DNA of 64,000 nucleotides from Corella eumyota (lineage: Eukaryota; Chordata; Ascidiacea; Phlebobranchia; Corellidae), in contig OY720100.1 in the NCBI GenBank assembly GCA_963082875.1, positions 12,486,591 to 12,550,590 on the forward strand. The letters run 5' to 3'. Both the position numbers and the translations under genes were made by a program. The notes under the pieces are model-generated. The model had not been told where the DNA came from and ran no database searches. It worked only from the letters and a program-made list of their open reading frames with translations. Below, one piece after another: positions 48,722 to 63,479 of the stretch. Position 1 is the first letter of the stretch; the number at the start of each line of letters is the position of its first letter.

Positions 48722-51700
48722 ATGGGGACATATAATATTTTGCTTTATATGCTGATTATTTTATGTATTTCAACTCTAAGCAAAGGAGGTAAGAAAGTTT
48801 TGACAAAATTTTTTTTTGTCTTAATACATACTGTAATTACAAAACAAACCTTTACATAAATAAATTTATTATATTTGTGTGTTTGTTAAGTTTGCAGTGA
48901 CAGCATAATTGGAACTGGAAATACTGTATATAGTTTATCAGACAATCAACTTATTGTGGAAAATGCTGAGAATGTTTGTCAGGAAAATGGTGGAAATGTG
49001 GTTTCAATTCGAGATCAACAAACAAATGATTTGATTATTAATCTTATCAACAACAAATACAGAAATGGTAAGTTTAAATTCATATGCTTAACAGTTTTAA
49101 CTTATTGAATTTAAGTTGTAAGTAATTATCTAAGTTAAACTTTTTGTAACCCTAGTATTATGATGGCCTAAATGATTAACTTTTATATTCTTATTAAATA
49201 CATAAAATATCTTAATATTATTTTGTTTGTTTTTAATATGTAGATTAATATTTATTTTATAGGTTTACAAAGGGTATGAATATTTTACAAAAGAGTTCAG
49301 AATCAACCACATGAACAGGGTAGAGGATACAGATATGCTTTATCACCTGAAGAAATAGATGGTTGGATGAGTGCTGGACGTCTAGGAGACATTGCTTATG
49401 TTGATTTTTATAAAAGGTTTAGTTTTCTTAGTATATTAAAAGTCTAGAAAAAAAATTTAATTTTTAATACGTATTTTAAATCTATTAAAAAGTAAAAAAG
49501 TGTTTTTATTTTTAGTTCAAGACCAGGATTTACACAACCTCTTACTTTTTGCCAGTTTGAATATACAAGGTGGGGTATAACAGTGGGGGATAGACCTGAA
49601 AATTGTGTTTATATACCTGGTGAAGGTAAACAAATCTATTTAATAATTTTTTAATTAGGTTGCCCTAATTCAATTTTTTTTGTTTTTTTAATTTTTTGTA
49701 GTAAAAACACGATATTTTATAGCCTAGATAAAAAAAATTAAACATGGTAAAAAAATCGATAACATTTAAAAAAATTAATGATAATATATATATATATATA
49801 CAATAACTTTTAATCCCTTTATTCAGGACAAACTGGTTTTGACTTTCAATTTTTTGGATCTTCCAATAATGTTAATCCATTGAAAAGATATCTTTTAGGA
49901 AGAGCTTCTTAACTTTTTTCCACCAAAATAACTGCAACTGTTGATTCAAATCAGGGTATTGAGGGATTTGTAAGGTTGCAGAATCCTATTTTTGTTCCAG
50001 GTTAAATTGTTTAAAAAAAAAATAAAATAAAATCATTTAAATTTATAACAAAAAATTTTGAGCTTCTTAATTCGTATCTTTGTTAGTTCTTTTATTTATT
50101 TTAGTTGTAAATTTTAGGTAAACTATAAATATACAATAAAAAAGTGTATTAATTGTCTGTTTTTTAAACTTTTTAAATCAAAAATAAAAGAGTCCATTTT
50201 TTTATAGAAATGATTGTTTGGTATATGATATCATTTTATGTTGTAATAAAAAATATTTTTAACATGACTAATAAAAATGTTGTAGATATACCAGACACTC
50301 ATTTAATAGTTGGAGCAAAGTATTTAGATAACAACTGGGTTTGGCCTGATCAAACTCAAGTTAACTTCTTTACATTACCACAAACTCCTAACCTGTGCAC
50401 AGCATTTCATTATGAAAATGGTTACTGGAATCTAATACCAATAAACTGTACAGAAACATACAACTTTGCCTGCCAATATCAGTGTAAATTAACATTATAA
50501 AAATGAATAAAAAATGGTAGTCAAATTTGTAGATAATATTGTTGGTAAGTAAATTTAAATTTATATTTTAGTGACTACACATGCTTACCTTGTAGAATGT
50601 GATGGTAACTCTATTAATGTAACCTGGAGTACAAATTTATTATCACTTCAATCAATTTATTCCAACTTGACCTTAAATGTACAAGTAAGTTGGTAAAAAA
50701 AGTAGAAACTTAGTAATTTATTTTATTTGTAATTGAGAATACTGAATAATAGTTTTAGATTCTTTAATACTTAAGGTGTTTATTCTATTATCTGGCTCAC
50801 AGAGTGTAACTTTATCAAATCACTACAGTTATAATCAATCTTATGCTGTTGTTACTGACTTAACACCTAGAACTTCCTACATAACAACGGTAAACATTAA
50901 CATAAATTTAATGAATAAATTTATTATTGTATATATTTTGCAATTAAAGTAATCTTATAATGAAGTGATGAATGATACGATTCTTGAATAATGTTTGTAG
51001 GTAACAGTAACACTAAGTAATTGTGGTAGCCAATCAGTAACATCAAATTCAAGTGTTACAACCAGTTTTGGAATTCCTGATGTCATAACTTTATCTTATG
51101 TTGATTCAACTCAACCAAATTGTATTATCAAGTGGCCAATACCAACTAGTTATGTGGATGACATTTTATCATACATGGTAAGTAAATAATAGAAATATTG
51201 TTCAATGATCCTAGGTAAGATTAGAATAATATTTTGATTTTGATTTAGATTGAAGGCCAAAGCAACACAAACACATCATTGATTACCTTCAATCCCAGCT
51301 TATTAATTTCAATGGAAAATGAATATTTAATGGAAATACCTTTAAATGTTCATAATTACAACAAAACTGTTTTGTTTAGGGTAATTGTTTCTAAATTTAA
51401 AACAAACTAAATTTGGTAATACTTAAAAGAAGTTTTATTTTTGTATAAACTGTTGTTTTAGATTAGAGCAAGTTCTTGTGAGGGTTTTGGAGAATGGAAA
51501 AATGTAAATGGAACTTGTGTTTCACCAATTAAAATAATAGAAACAGGTTAACATGTTTTTTGCTAATTATTGTTACGTAATATACTAAATGGTCCAGCAT
51601 AACATTTATTATACAAAAATGTAATTTTTTTCTTTACAACTAGAACTGTTACACACAATTGATTCAAATACAAACATATTGAAATCTATAACTCTAATTT

Positions 51701-52898
51701 TGTTTGTGTGGCATTGTTAAATATTACTGATGTTGTTAACTAACACATTATCAGTCTTAACTCTTGAACTATTGGACCTATCCAGCTACAAAGTTAATTA
51801 GTTTCAGCCGAATCCTGAATTTTTAGGATCCCCCAATTTTTTATTCTGCATGTATTTTACTTGTCTGTTTCTTCAAAGCATTTATAAAAACTTAAAAGCA
51901 TAAATTGTTTTTAAATTAAATTTTTAGGTGGAAGTGATGGTAAATCTGGATCTGCTGTGTCCAAAGAGGCAATTATTGGTTCTATTGTTGGAGTGGTTGT
52001 AGTATTAGTTATTATTGTGGTGGTTATTTGGATGGTAAAGAAAAGGTAAAAATTATTTTTAATATAGGTAAATAACACTGAACTAACTATAGTGTAGTAT
52101 GTATTTATAATATCATACAACATAGATTAAAAACTAAGTCCAAACAACAATAAATAATAAATTAAATTTTAAACCAAGAATTTTTTTAGGTTTCAAAAAA
52201 AGAAAGTTATGCATAGGTCTACACATTCTGGTAAATTTTTTTTTCACATAAAAATTTAATTATTTTTTTTAATAATTTTAAGTAAAGTATTTATTTAGTT
52301 GTGTTTAAGCCTCATGCATTCAGTACTAAAATTTAAAAAAATATTTATTTAATAGGTACAAATATGGTGTTGGAATCTCCTTATGCTAATGTTGTTAACA
52401 CAACATCAGTTAATCAGGTTGGTATGATTTAAATTTCACTTAAACTCTTTAATTACTTAAACCATTGTAAGAAGCGCATCTGGCTGCCGGGTAAATTTTG
52501 TTGCAAAATTATCGCTATGCCTAAGCAATTAAAATTTTATACTCTAAATTATTGCCACCAAAAATATTTAATCACTTTTAATAACAAAATTCGCTTAACT
52601 TTTTAAAAAAAATAAGTTATACATTTTGTACCGTATTGTTGAGCAGATTTTGGATAATGGGTTATTTTGCAAGCCTACTTTCATAGGGACCTTTTTATTT
52701 ATTATTTTTCCTTATTACCATGACAAATCGTTGGTATGCTACCATAACTCTGTTTTTATTTAGTTGACATTTTTGCGTTACGTTTATTTATCCCATAATC
52801 TTCATTATTATAAAATGTTGTTCAATAAGTTTTAATTTAAAACCGTTATTTATCTTTTCCAGAATTCTGTTTATGAAAACTACCGCTCACACTATTAG
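48722..52898 (+). pseudogene. Copy 10: duplicate of copy 4, stops confined to E3 and E5
   Basis: Exons: 48722-48788, 48891-49067, 49263-49416, 49516-49625, 49827-50000, 50286-50483, 50572-50684, 50776-50889, 51001-51177, 51249-51380, 51462-51546, 51928-52045, 52190-52230, 52356-52417, 52863-52898. It carries the same TGA (49277, E3) and TAA (49910, E5) as copy 4, so both predate the duplication and are not chance read errors in one copy. The one coding-region difference noticed is synonymous (ATC to ATT at 49037-49039 in E2). The E2-to-E6 isoform is open, 439 residues. Tail: SPYANV and VYENYRSHY. Confidence 0.82.
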
Positions 52899-54233
52899 CG
52901 GCACCGTTTTAAAATAAATAAACTTGTGATTTTTTTTCGATTCAATTCAAATTTGGTGAAAATCTAGATATATTCATTCTTATGTGAGTTTTTTTAGGGC
53001 TAGTTTTTTTCCCGCTTTTTGGAATGCTACTGTTTTAGTATAGTAACACATTTGCCGTTGGTGGTTTTACCTGTTTACTAGAGCAGTTTTTGTTAGTTTA
53101 ACGGCACATGACTTAAATAACAAACATTTAATAAAAAGATTTTATATTTTGCTTGTTGAATTGTACTTCTTGTGACTTTTTTGTGTAGAAATATATTTTT
53201 GAAATTTATTTTTGTATTTTCTTGTTATTATGTTTGCTGTTAAATATTTAAATTGCTTACTAATTGTTCTATTTTACATTTTTTTTCAATAACGAAACAA
53301 TGTAATTGATTTCGGGTTCAATTTGTATTGGGACTTCGTAAACTTTACAATTTTAGGTTTTGCACTTACAATAGACCGAAACTCTGACGTGCTTTAACTA
53401 ACCTACTAGTTAACTTACACCGGATATATTAGTAATCCAAGAATACGTAAATTGCTTTCGGGTCATATTAAATATTTAAATAAGGGTAGAAATCAATATA
53501 CTTTGTTTGAGATTTATTTTTATAGCTAGTAAAAGGTTTATTGATGAAACTTCGAAATGTTTTGATGAAACTTCGAAATTTTTTTATTGACCTTTTGATG
53601 TTACTTACGTATTACAAGGAAGTATAGTAGGTTACATGCATACATCTATCTAGACAATTCATGCAACAGACTTAAAAAAATGAGTCACGAGTTGTCTATA
53701 GTACAAACTTATTACAATGTATTGGCATATTAATTTAAAATGAAAGTTTGTATATAAGTCAGTTTAGATGTTGAGAATGATATTAAAAGTAATGGAATTT
53801 TGTATTATTTGGCAATTTTTTGCCTTTTAAGGCTACTGTAAACGTTAATTATTATTACGTTTTTATTATAAAAGTTACATCAACTATTATACTGGTGGCT
53901 TAGCTAGGTACCATTTAGTAGAAAAGATAAACAGGTTTCGCATTAAATTTATAGAAAATTTGTAGGTTTTATTGTTGCCTATTAGAGATACAATTTCAGA
54001 GGTCTTAAGTTGAACTAACTTATTTAGAGAACATTAGGCTATAAGTTAACAGTTCGTATTACTTAATAAATATTTGTGTAGTATTTATCTTCCTCTATGC
54101 TTAGTATTGATTTACCGATGAATAATAGGAAGTTACAATTCCAAAACTATATATAAGACTCTGCTTTAATCTTATATATTAGCATTACCCAAGTTTTATG
54201 TTTTTTCCACTGTAGTGTATTTGTCGTAAAAAC
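52899..54233 (+). other. Spacer between copies 10 and 11
   Basis: Duplicate of 22015-23349, no gene seen. It contains the tandem 'ttgatgaaacttcgaaat' pair near 53541 and a TATA-like site at 54148. Confidence 0.55.
54148..54157 (+). promoter_or_regulatory. TATA-like box of copy 11
   Basis: TATATATAAG, about 85 bases before the copy 11 ATG; duplicate of the site at 23264. Confidence 0.4.
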
Positions 54234-57200
54234 ATGAAAAATATTGATGTAAAGCTACATAATATGTGTTGGATTTATAAGCTAATTTTAATTATTTTAT
54301 ATATTGCAACTTTAAGTGAAGGAGGTAAGAATTGATTTATTTATTTAATTTTTTTTTTAAGTCGGCTTTAAATTAACTATTAAATTAGGGAAGCCCCATT
54401 TTATTATTACCACGTGGACTTGGCCATAAAGATTAAACAATATCAGTTTACACTCCTAAAAATGTTTTAATATTTATTAAGCTTGTAGTGACAACGTAGT
54501 TGGAATTGGGGATACTATATACAGTTTATTAGACAATCAATTTAATGTGGAAAATGCTGAGAATATTTGTAAGAAAAATGGTGGAAATTTGGTTTCAATT
54601 CGAGATCAACAAACAAATAATTCTGTTATTAATCTTATTAACAACAAATACAGAAATGGCAAGTTTAAATGCATACGCTTAACATGTTCAACTTATTGAT
54701 TTTAAAATGTAAATATATATCTAATTTTAACTTTTTGTAACCCTAGTACTATAGTGGCATAAATGATAAACATATATATTCTTATATATTACATAAAATA
54801 ATTAATATTATTTTATTTGTTTCTAATATATAGATTAATATTTGTTTTATAGGTGTACAAAGAGTGTGGATATTTTACAAAAGAATACAGAATCAACCAC
54901 ATGAACAGGGTCGAGGATACAGATATGCTTTATCACCTGAAGAAACAGATAGTTGGATGAGTGCTGGACATCTAGGAGATATTGCTCATGTTGATCTTTA
55001 TAAAAGGTTTATTTAAAAATTACAATACTTTTTTTTCAAACCTACAACATAATATACTATCAAAATTCCAGTTCAAGATCCGGATTTACACAACCTTTTA
55101 TATTTTGCCATTCTCAAAATCAAAGGTGGAGTATTGCAGTTAAAACAAAACCATCGCATTGTGTAGCTAATCCTGATTATGGTAAGTATAAAATAAAATT
55201 TAGAATGTTTTAATTGATAATTTTGTTAATTAAACAACTGTATTTTAAAGACAAACTATATTTAATAGGCAAAAATTTATAATTAATCAAAAACTTATTA
55301 ACATGTTAAACATTAAGGTTCAAGGGCATTTAACTTTTATAATAACATATGTGTCGTTATAGGATTATAATTTTATTCATTTTGCTAATTTTATTAAAAT
55401 AAAATTATATACTTAAAATTATTACGAAAAAAGATAACATTGCCAAAGCAGGTTTTAAAACAGCGTTAATACCATTTTTGCACTATAATCTACTAGAGTG
55501 ACATCACTTTCTGTTTTAGAATTTTTTTAATAAGTTTTTTTTTAAACATAAGTTACAGTTGATTTACAAAATTAAGGTATAACTCCCAAGTAAGTTTTAT
55601 CTCAGATTAACCCTTTGTGTGTTTTAATAATTGTTAGTGGCTTAACACCTAGAACTACCTACATAACAAGGGTAAACATTAAGCACAAATTTAAGTAATA
55701 AAATTATTATTGTTTTTTTTTTACAATTAATGTAGCCTTATATTAAAGTGACAAATGATACTATTTTTGTGTTTTGTTTGTAGGTAACAGTAACACTAGG
55801 TAATTGTGGTAGTCAATCAGTAAAATCAAATTCAAGTGTTACAACCAGTTTTGGAGTTCCTGATGTCATAACTTCATCTTATGTTGATTCAACTCAACCT
55901 AGTTGTATTATCAAGTGGCCAATACCAACTAGTTATGCGGGTAATATTTTATTGTATGAGGTAAGTAAATAATAGAAATAATGTTAAATATTCATAAGTA
56001 GAGTTAAAATAATATTTTATTTTGGATTTAGATTGAAGGGCAAAGCAACACAAATACATCATTGATTGCCATTAATCCTAGCTCATTAACTACAATGGAA
56101 AATGAATACTTTATGGAAATACCTTTAGATGTTCATAATTATAACAAAACTGTTACATTTAGGGTAGCTGTTAATACATTTAGGCTAAACTTTATTTTTT
56201 TCAAGACAATATATTTAAATGAAAAGATATTTTATTTTGGCATGAAATGTTGTTTTAGATAAGAGCAAGTTCTTGTGAGGGCTTCAGAGAATGGGAAAAT
56301 GTAAATGGAACTTGTGTTTCACCAATTAAAATAATAAAAACAGGTTAACTTGTTTTTTTTTGCATTTCTTAAATGCTAATTCTTGTTACATATTATACCA
56401 AATGATTAAGCGTAACAGTGATTACACAAACATGTACTTATTAACTTAATTTTTTAATTTTTTAGACCTATGTTAGAACTATTGGACCTATGCTATAGCA
56501 TCAAGTAGTTGTAACTGAATTTTATAATTTATGGTCTCATCATTTTTAAAGCTGCATGTATTTTTGTTGTTTGATTCTTTTATGCATTTGAAAATTGTTT
56601 AGGTGAAAGTGATGGTAAATCTGGAACTGTTGTGTCTAAAGGAGCAATAATTGCTTCTATTGTTGTGGTGGTTGTAGTGTTAGTTATTATTATGGTGGTT
56701 ATTTGGATGGTAAAGAAAAGGTAAAATTCTTTGTTTTAAAATAAAAATAAATTTTTTTTAAATCAAGTATTTTTTTAGGTTTCGAAAAAATGAAATCATG
56801 CAGAGACCTTCACAAACTGGTAAAACGGTTTTTGGTATTAACAAAAAAATTATATTAATTGTTTTAATAATCATTAGTAATGCACTAAGTATTTATTTAA
56901 TTGTGTTTAAACCTTATGCATATCAAACTTATGTTAAAAAGGGCTTTTTTATAATTTTGTAGATACCGGTATGGTGTTGGAATCTCCATATGCTAATGTA
57001 GTTAACACAACTGCAGTAAATCAGGTTGGTTTTGGTTTATTTAAATTTAGAAAATCATTATGTCAATAAAAAAAATTAACTTCGATTCTGGTAAATAATT
57101 TAACTGCTGTGAGTTATGCACTCAACTCAAATTTTCATGCAAAGGTAAAGTAATCGAAATTTAACACATGCAATTGACACAAGAATTATTTTATAACTTT

Positions 57201-57493
57201 CAAAAACACAAATTTACTAAACGTTTCTTGCTAATAAGTTATTAACTTTGCGTTGCATAGTTGAGCAGATTTGTGAAATTGGGTTATTTTGCAAACCTAA
57301 TTTCATAGTAACCTTTACAATTCCTTTTTTTGCTTGCTACCATAACAACTAATTTTTAAAACAACTTTCATTTTTAATCTAAACCATTTGTAACCTCTAT
57401 TAGTACGAAATGTTATAAAAAATTTTTTTTTCTACAATGCGTTATTTATCTTTTTAGAATGCTATTTATGAAAACTATCGTTTCAACTTATAG
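54234..57493 (+). pseudogene. Copy 11: duplicate of copy 5, lacking E5-E7 and most of E8
   Basis: Exons: 54234-54324, 54482-54658, 54853-55006, 55072-55181, 55784-55960, 56032-56163, 56259-56343, 56603-56720, 56779-56819, 56963-57024, 57458-57493. It has the same GC donor after E2, the same non-coding stretch (about 55184-55631) and the same E8 remnant (55632-55671) as copy 5. E4 to E9 is out of phase; E4 to E12 is in phase. The tail keeps SPYANV and IYENYRFNL. Retention of open tail exons in both copies despite the lost ectodomain is compatible with a short isoform, but simple recency explains it equally well. Confidence 0.78.
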
Positions 57494-58603
57494 ATGCAAC
57501 TATTTATTATAATAATCATGTAAGTTTTGTAGTTTAATTACAACTTGGCTATATTTTAAATATGGATTTATAATTTAGGGTTTGTGTTTTAGGAAAACTA
57601 GTTGATTGCTCACTTTGTTTGTGAATAAAATTGTTCTCGTAAATACATAAAACGAACTTTTGCTAAATAAGGAAGACGTTTATGGTTTTATTTCTTTCTT
57701 GCCATTTTGATTTTTTTTCTTAACAACATTGGAAATAAAGCAGAAAATATTTCATATTATTTACTGATCGTTTTGTTCTTTTATTTGGTTTGTATCTTTT
57801 TATCTATTTTTTATCTAGCGATTGTGCATTTTTGATGGAGGGCTTGTATAAAATTATTGTTCGTTGTTGATCTAGAAGACTATTTGTCGCATCGTGTTCT
57901 AAACAATTATAATGCCTTGAAGATGCTGTGATGTGAAAGTAAAAAACTCTTATTTAAAATATATTATTTAAAAACTTAACTCTTATTGAAAAACATAAAG
58001 TATTAATTGTGACTTTAATAGCATAAACAGGAAATATTATTAACCCACAGAAGCTTTTGTGCAGTTAAGGTTTTACAAACGTTGCGCCTGTTCTTACTTC
58101 ACCGTATTGTTAGATTTTAATTTTCAATAATAATCTGTAAACAATCTCTATGTTTTTCATTTTGCAAAAATTTTAATTTTATGCATTTATTTGGTGATGA
58201 TGTAGTTTGTTTAAGAAAGCATTTATAAATATACACTCATGCAAACTTTCTTTAAGTCATGACTAATACTTTTACAATTCATTTTAGTGGGCTACGAGCC
58301 CAACTGATTTATATTCTAAATACTTATCAGTGGGATGTATGCATAATATTGTGTAGGTAAAGCCTTATTTAAGCAGTTTGTTAAACAAAATATGTGTGGG
58401 GGTTTATTTAAACAAATATATTTTCTTTTATATTAAACAAACTTGTGTCATGGATGGGCAAATGTGTTTAACAAAGTTAAAAGTATGATTTTTCATTGCT
58501 GTTGCTTATTAAACATATAATTTTTTTGTAATAAGAATTAGTTTTGTTTTATTGTTTAAGTAATTAATATTTTGATTATCAGGTAGGTTTCAAAGTAATT
58601 GTA
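57494..58603 (+). other. Spacer between copies 11 and 12
   Basis: Duplicate of 26610-27719, no gene seen. It holds the shared spacer blocks and the TTAAACAAACTTGT motif at 58433. Confidence 0.55.
58433..58446 (+). promoter_or_regulatory. Conserved upstream motif of type I genes (copy 12)
   Basis: TTAAACAAACTTGT, 171 bases before the copy 12 ATG; duplicate of the site at 27549. Confidence 0.38.
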
Positions 58604-61600
58604 ATGGGGACATATAATATTTTACTTTATATGCTGATTATTTTATGTATTTCTACTTTAAGCAAAGGAGGTAAGAAAGTTTTGGCATAAAAATTAATAT
58701 TACAACTTTTTTGTCTTAACTTTTCGTCTTACTACATATGTTATTAAAAAACAAACCTTTACATAAATAAATTTATTATATTTGTGTGTTTGTTAAGCTT
58801 GCAAAGGCAGCATATTTGGAACTGGGGATACTGTATATAGTTTATCAGACAATCAACTTAATGTGAAAAATGCTGAGAATTTTTGTGCGGAAAATGGTGG
58901 AAATTTGGTTTCAATTCAAAATCAACAAACAAATAATTCTATTATTAATCTTATTAACAACAAATACAGATATGGTAAGTTTAAATTCATATGCTTATCA
59001 GTTTTAATTTATTGAATTTAAGTTGTAAGTAATTATCTAAGTTAAACTTTTTGTAACCCTAGTATTATGATGGCCTAAATAATTAACTTTTATATTCTTA
59101 TATATTACATAAAATATCTTAATATTATTTTATTTGTTTCTAATATATAGATTAGTATTTATTTTATAGGTGTTAAAAGAGTGTGGATATTTTACAAAAC
59201 AGTGCAGAATCTACCACATGAACAGGGTAGAGGATACAGATATGCCTTATCACCTAAAGAAATATATGGTTGGATGAGTGCTGGTCGTCTAGGGGACATT
59301 GCTTATGTCGATCTTTATAACAGGTTTGTTGTTCATTATATAATAAGTAGGCATATAATATTAATTAAATTGTAATTTGATCCATGGTAAGTAAATTGCA
59401 TTACAATTATGCGACTTAGTTAATCTTTGTAAAAATAGAATCAACCAAAATATTTTTCCATTGAAATATTTTACATTTTAGTTCAAGACCAGGATTTACA
59501 CAACCTCTTACATTTTGCCAGTTTAATTTTATGAGGTGGAGTATAACAGTGGGGGATAGACCTAATAATTGTGGTGATGAGCCTGCTGAAGGTAAATATA
59601 TGTTAATATTTTAAAAATATTGTAACAAAACACTAATTGTTGATAATGAAAAAACGAATTAAATGGTTAATAATATAAAATATACAAAAAATTTAAATCT
59701 CTTTTTACAGGGCAAACTGTTTTCGACTTTCAATTTTTTGGATCACTAAATAATGTTAGTTCGTTGGTAAGATATCTTTTACTTAGAAATAGTCAACCTT
59801 ATTCCATCAAGTTAACTGCTACTGATGATTCAAGTCTGGGTATTGAAGGATTTGTACACTTAGTGGGAACTATATTTGTTCCAGGTAAAACTGTTTTAAA
59901 AAAAACTAAATAAATAATTAGTTTTATAATGTCAAATATTAGGCCTATCAGTTAGTATCTAAGTTAATTCCTATTTTTTTAGTCTTTGTAAAGTTTTAGT
60001 TTTTTATGATGTAAGAGTATGTAGGCTATAAATTTAAGTCAAACCTATGTAAAAATGGAAAATTTCGGTAAAGAAACTAAGTTAGTAAATATTTTTTATA
60101 AAAATGATTTGTTTGTTTTTTATATTTTTAATGGCATTACATTTTTTTAAGAAATGTTTAAATGAAAAACTTTTCTGACGTTACAATTTTTTTTTTTAGT
60201 TATACCAGACACTCGAGTTATAGTTGGAGCGAAATATTTAGATAACAACTGGGTTTGGCCTGATCAAACTCCAGTTAACTTCTTTACATTACCACAAACT
60301 CCTTCTAATTTGTGCACAGCTTTTCATTATGAAAATGGTTCTTGGAATCTAATACCAATAAACTGTGCAGAAACATACAACTTTGCCTGCCAATATCAAT
60401 GTAAATAAACTTTTTAACTTATAAATAAAAAAATATTCGAATTTCCTTAATATTGTTAATAATTTAATTTAAACTTATATTTTAGTGACCACACAAGCTT
60501 ACCCTGTACAATGTGATAGTAACTCTATTAATGTAACCTGGAGTACAAATTTATTGTCCCTTCAATCAATCTATTCTAACTTGACCTTAAATGTACAAGT
60601 AAGTTATTAAAAAATTGTTGTTGTTAAGAAGCAAAGTAATTTATTTTATTCGCAATGGGAAACACTAGATAATAGTTTTAACTTTGATAATTCTTTAGGG
60701 GGATATTTTATTATCTGGCTCACAGAGTGTAATTTTATCAAATCACTACAGTTATTACCAATCTTATGCTGTTGTTACTGGCTTAACATCTAGAACTACC
60801 TACATAACAAGGGTAAACATTAAACATAAATTTAAGTAATAAATTTATTATTGTATATATTTTGCAAATAATGTAGCCTTATATTAAAGTGATAAATAAT
60901 ACAATTCTTGTATATTGTTTGTAGGTAACAGTAACACTTGGTATTTGTGGTAGCCAATCAGTAACATCATATTCAAGTGTTACAACCAGTTTTGGAATTC
61001 CTGATGTCATAACTTCATCTTATGTTGATTCAACTCAACCTAATTGTATTATCAAGTGGCCAATACCAACTAGTTATGTGGATGACATTATTTCATATGA
61101 GGTAAGTCATTTAATATCTTAAGCTTTTTTAAATGAAAATAAATGTTTTCTTTTTTGTGTTTTTATTTTGAAAATATATTTTAGTTTATAAAATATTATT
61201 TTTAGATTGAAAGTCGTGGTAATGATATAAAATATGCGAGAACTTTTGATTCTAAGAAATTAAACAAAATGGAAAATTTTTATTTTACTGGCATATCCCT
61301 CAATATTTTCAATCCTAACACAACTGTTACATTTAGTGTAAGTTATATTTTAATTAATTTTGTTTATTATAAATACAATTTGTCCCTAATATTTTATTTG
61401 TTTTAGATAAGAGCAATTTCTTGTGATGGTTTCGGAGAATGGGGAAATGTAAATGGAACTTGTAAACCAGGTTTATATATTATTGTATTTTTTTTTTGGC
61501 TTAACCTAGTTATGGAAGTTTAAAGTATCACAAACTGTTTTCTCTAAACATGTCTAGGTATGCATCCAATAAATGTCTGTAAGGGAGATATAATTGGATC

Positions 61601-62249
61601 TGTTTTTGGTGTATTTGTGTTTATCATTCTTGTTGTGGTTGTGGTTATATTGATAAGAAAACAAAGGTGAAATGTCTTATCTTGTAATAATCATAGTTTT
61701 TAAATATTTTTTTGTTAAAACGAAAGTAAAAAATTGATGAAAATTATTTTCGTTATTAACAGGACAATTTTTAAATTACTCAATATTTATTTTTCTTAAT
61801 ATAAGGTCTTCAACTTTAACAAAAGAAGCACCTCGAACTGCTACACGACCTGGTATGAATTTAATTAAGTTTAAACAAAACAACAAAATAAATTTCTGTA
61901 ATTTATTTTAAATTTAACTGCATTTAATCTTTTTATTTACTTTAACCATTTTATTATATTGTTTATCTGTTGAATTGACTAACTAAATGATTTACAGGTG
62001 CTGCTTCTGTACCATTAGCAGAATCTTCATATGCTAATGTAATTAACACAACAGCAGTTAATCAGGTTGAAAAATAATATATTGTTACAGATTTTAATGG
62101 TGTCTTTTACATTATAGCACAAGTTTTTTGTATGTTTTTCAAAAAAAAACAATTAGTGTACGATAAAACTGTTAAACATTTACTTTTTAACTTAAATTTT
62201 ATATATTTTTTTTTAGAATTCTGTTTATGAAAACCAGCACTTTAAGTAA
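58604..62249 (+). CDS. Copy 12: CTLD-FN3-FN3 transmembrane receptor, intact
   Basis: Exons: 58604-58670, 58798-58974, 59170-59323, 59482-59591, 59711-59884, 60200-60400, 60486-60598, 60699-60812, 60925-61101, 61206-61337, 61407-61470, 61558-61666, 61806-61852, 61998-62065, 62217-62249. The lengths sum to 1740, giving 579 residues with no stop and GT-AG at every intron, including the E5 acceptor (ttacag) that copy 6 lacks. Order: signal (MGTYNILLYMLII), CTLD start with ENFC and GGN, E3-E5 insert with FCQF and NNC, CTLD end with NWVWPDQT, LC, GSWNL, PINC and FACQYQ, two FN3-like domains, helix IIGSVFGVFVFIIL..., basic RKQR, then SSYANV and VYENQHFK. With copy 1 it is the best candidate for a working receptor. 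The ligand cannot be told from the sequence. Confidence 0.9.
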
Positions 62250-63479
62250 TAACTTTATCAGTTTAAACTTCTGAATAGGTAATAAATTATTACATTGTTA
62301 TATACTTTAAATAATTATTTGAACAATTTTTAAATAAATATTTTTTTGAATTTAGTTTTTTTGTTTTAGGAAAATTTTAACATCACCAGATTGGTCTAAC
62401 AATCGCCTAGTATAAGGAAATGGTTAAATATATATCTTAAAAACCAAAATTACTTTATTTTTCAATAAATAATTTTAATATATAAAATATTTCATAAAAA
62501 TAACCCTTAATTTTGAATTTGTTTTCTTTTTGATTTGATTAACTAATTATTTAGTTATAGTGTTTTTAATTTTTGCCAGTTATAGTGTTTTTAATTTTTG
62601 TATTTACATTTTTGTTGATAGCCTAAGTATGTCAAATTGAATAATTATAAATAAAAAGCCACAATTTGGTTTTATTTTTATTTTAATACCCCCTTACTTA
62701 ATTTTGTTATTCTACTAGACACTAAAGTGGTTGTAGTTCGAATGTAAAAAACTCTGATATTATATAATCTTTTATAAAATTGTACAAAAAACTGAAAGTA
62801 TTGATTGTGACTTTAATAACCTTAGCAGGAAATATTAATAACCCACAGCCACCTAGATTTCCTTTAAAGCTTTTGTGCTGTTAATGTATTGCCAAGGGTG
62901 TCTCTTTTTATTTTTATCTGATTGTTGGATTTTGATTTTAATTTTCAATAATAATTTGTAAACAATCTTTTTTTTGCGAAAATTCTAATTTTATTCAAGC
63001 TTTTGTTAATGATGTAACTTTCTTTTATTCTTAAGGTTATAACTAATAATTGTCCTTTGCATAAACTTTTAGATTGATGAATCAAATAAACACAATTAGA
63101 AGATAGTTTTTAAAGTCTTTTGTTTGTTAAACGGTATTAAGAATATTTTGTATTAATTCATTGTTTATTTTAGTTTACTAGTTCACAATTGATTTTAGTA
63201 GGCTATGAGCTAAACTGATTTTTATTTTAATTACTTATTGATGGAATTTATGATATTTTGTAGGTATAGTCTTATTTAAGCAGTTGGGTATTTAAAATAT
63301 GTGCTCATTTAAAAGAAATTTTTTTTTTATTAAACAAACTTGTTTCATGTAGACAGTCCAATGTAAGGAATGTGTCTAATAAAGTTTGAAGTATTATTTT
63401 TATTGCTGCGGCTTATTAATATATATTCTTTTTTAGTTATGTTTTATTGATTATAAGAGAAAAATGTAAAGTAACTGTT
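62250..63479 (+). other. Spacer between copies 12 and 13
   Basis: Duplicate of 31366-32595, no gene seen. It holds the copy 12 3' UTR, AATAAA near 62464, the shared spacer blocks, and TTAAACAAACTTGT at 63330. Confidence 0.55.
63330..63343 (+). promoter_or_regulatory. Conserved upstream motif of type I genes (copy 13)
   Basis: TTAAACAAACTTGT, 150 bases before the copy 13 ATG; duplicate of the site at 32446. Confidence 0.38.
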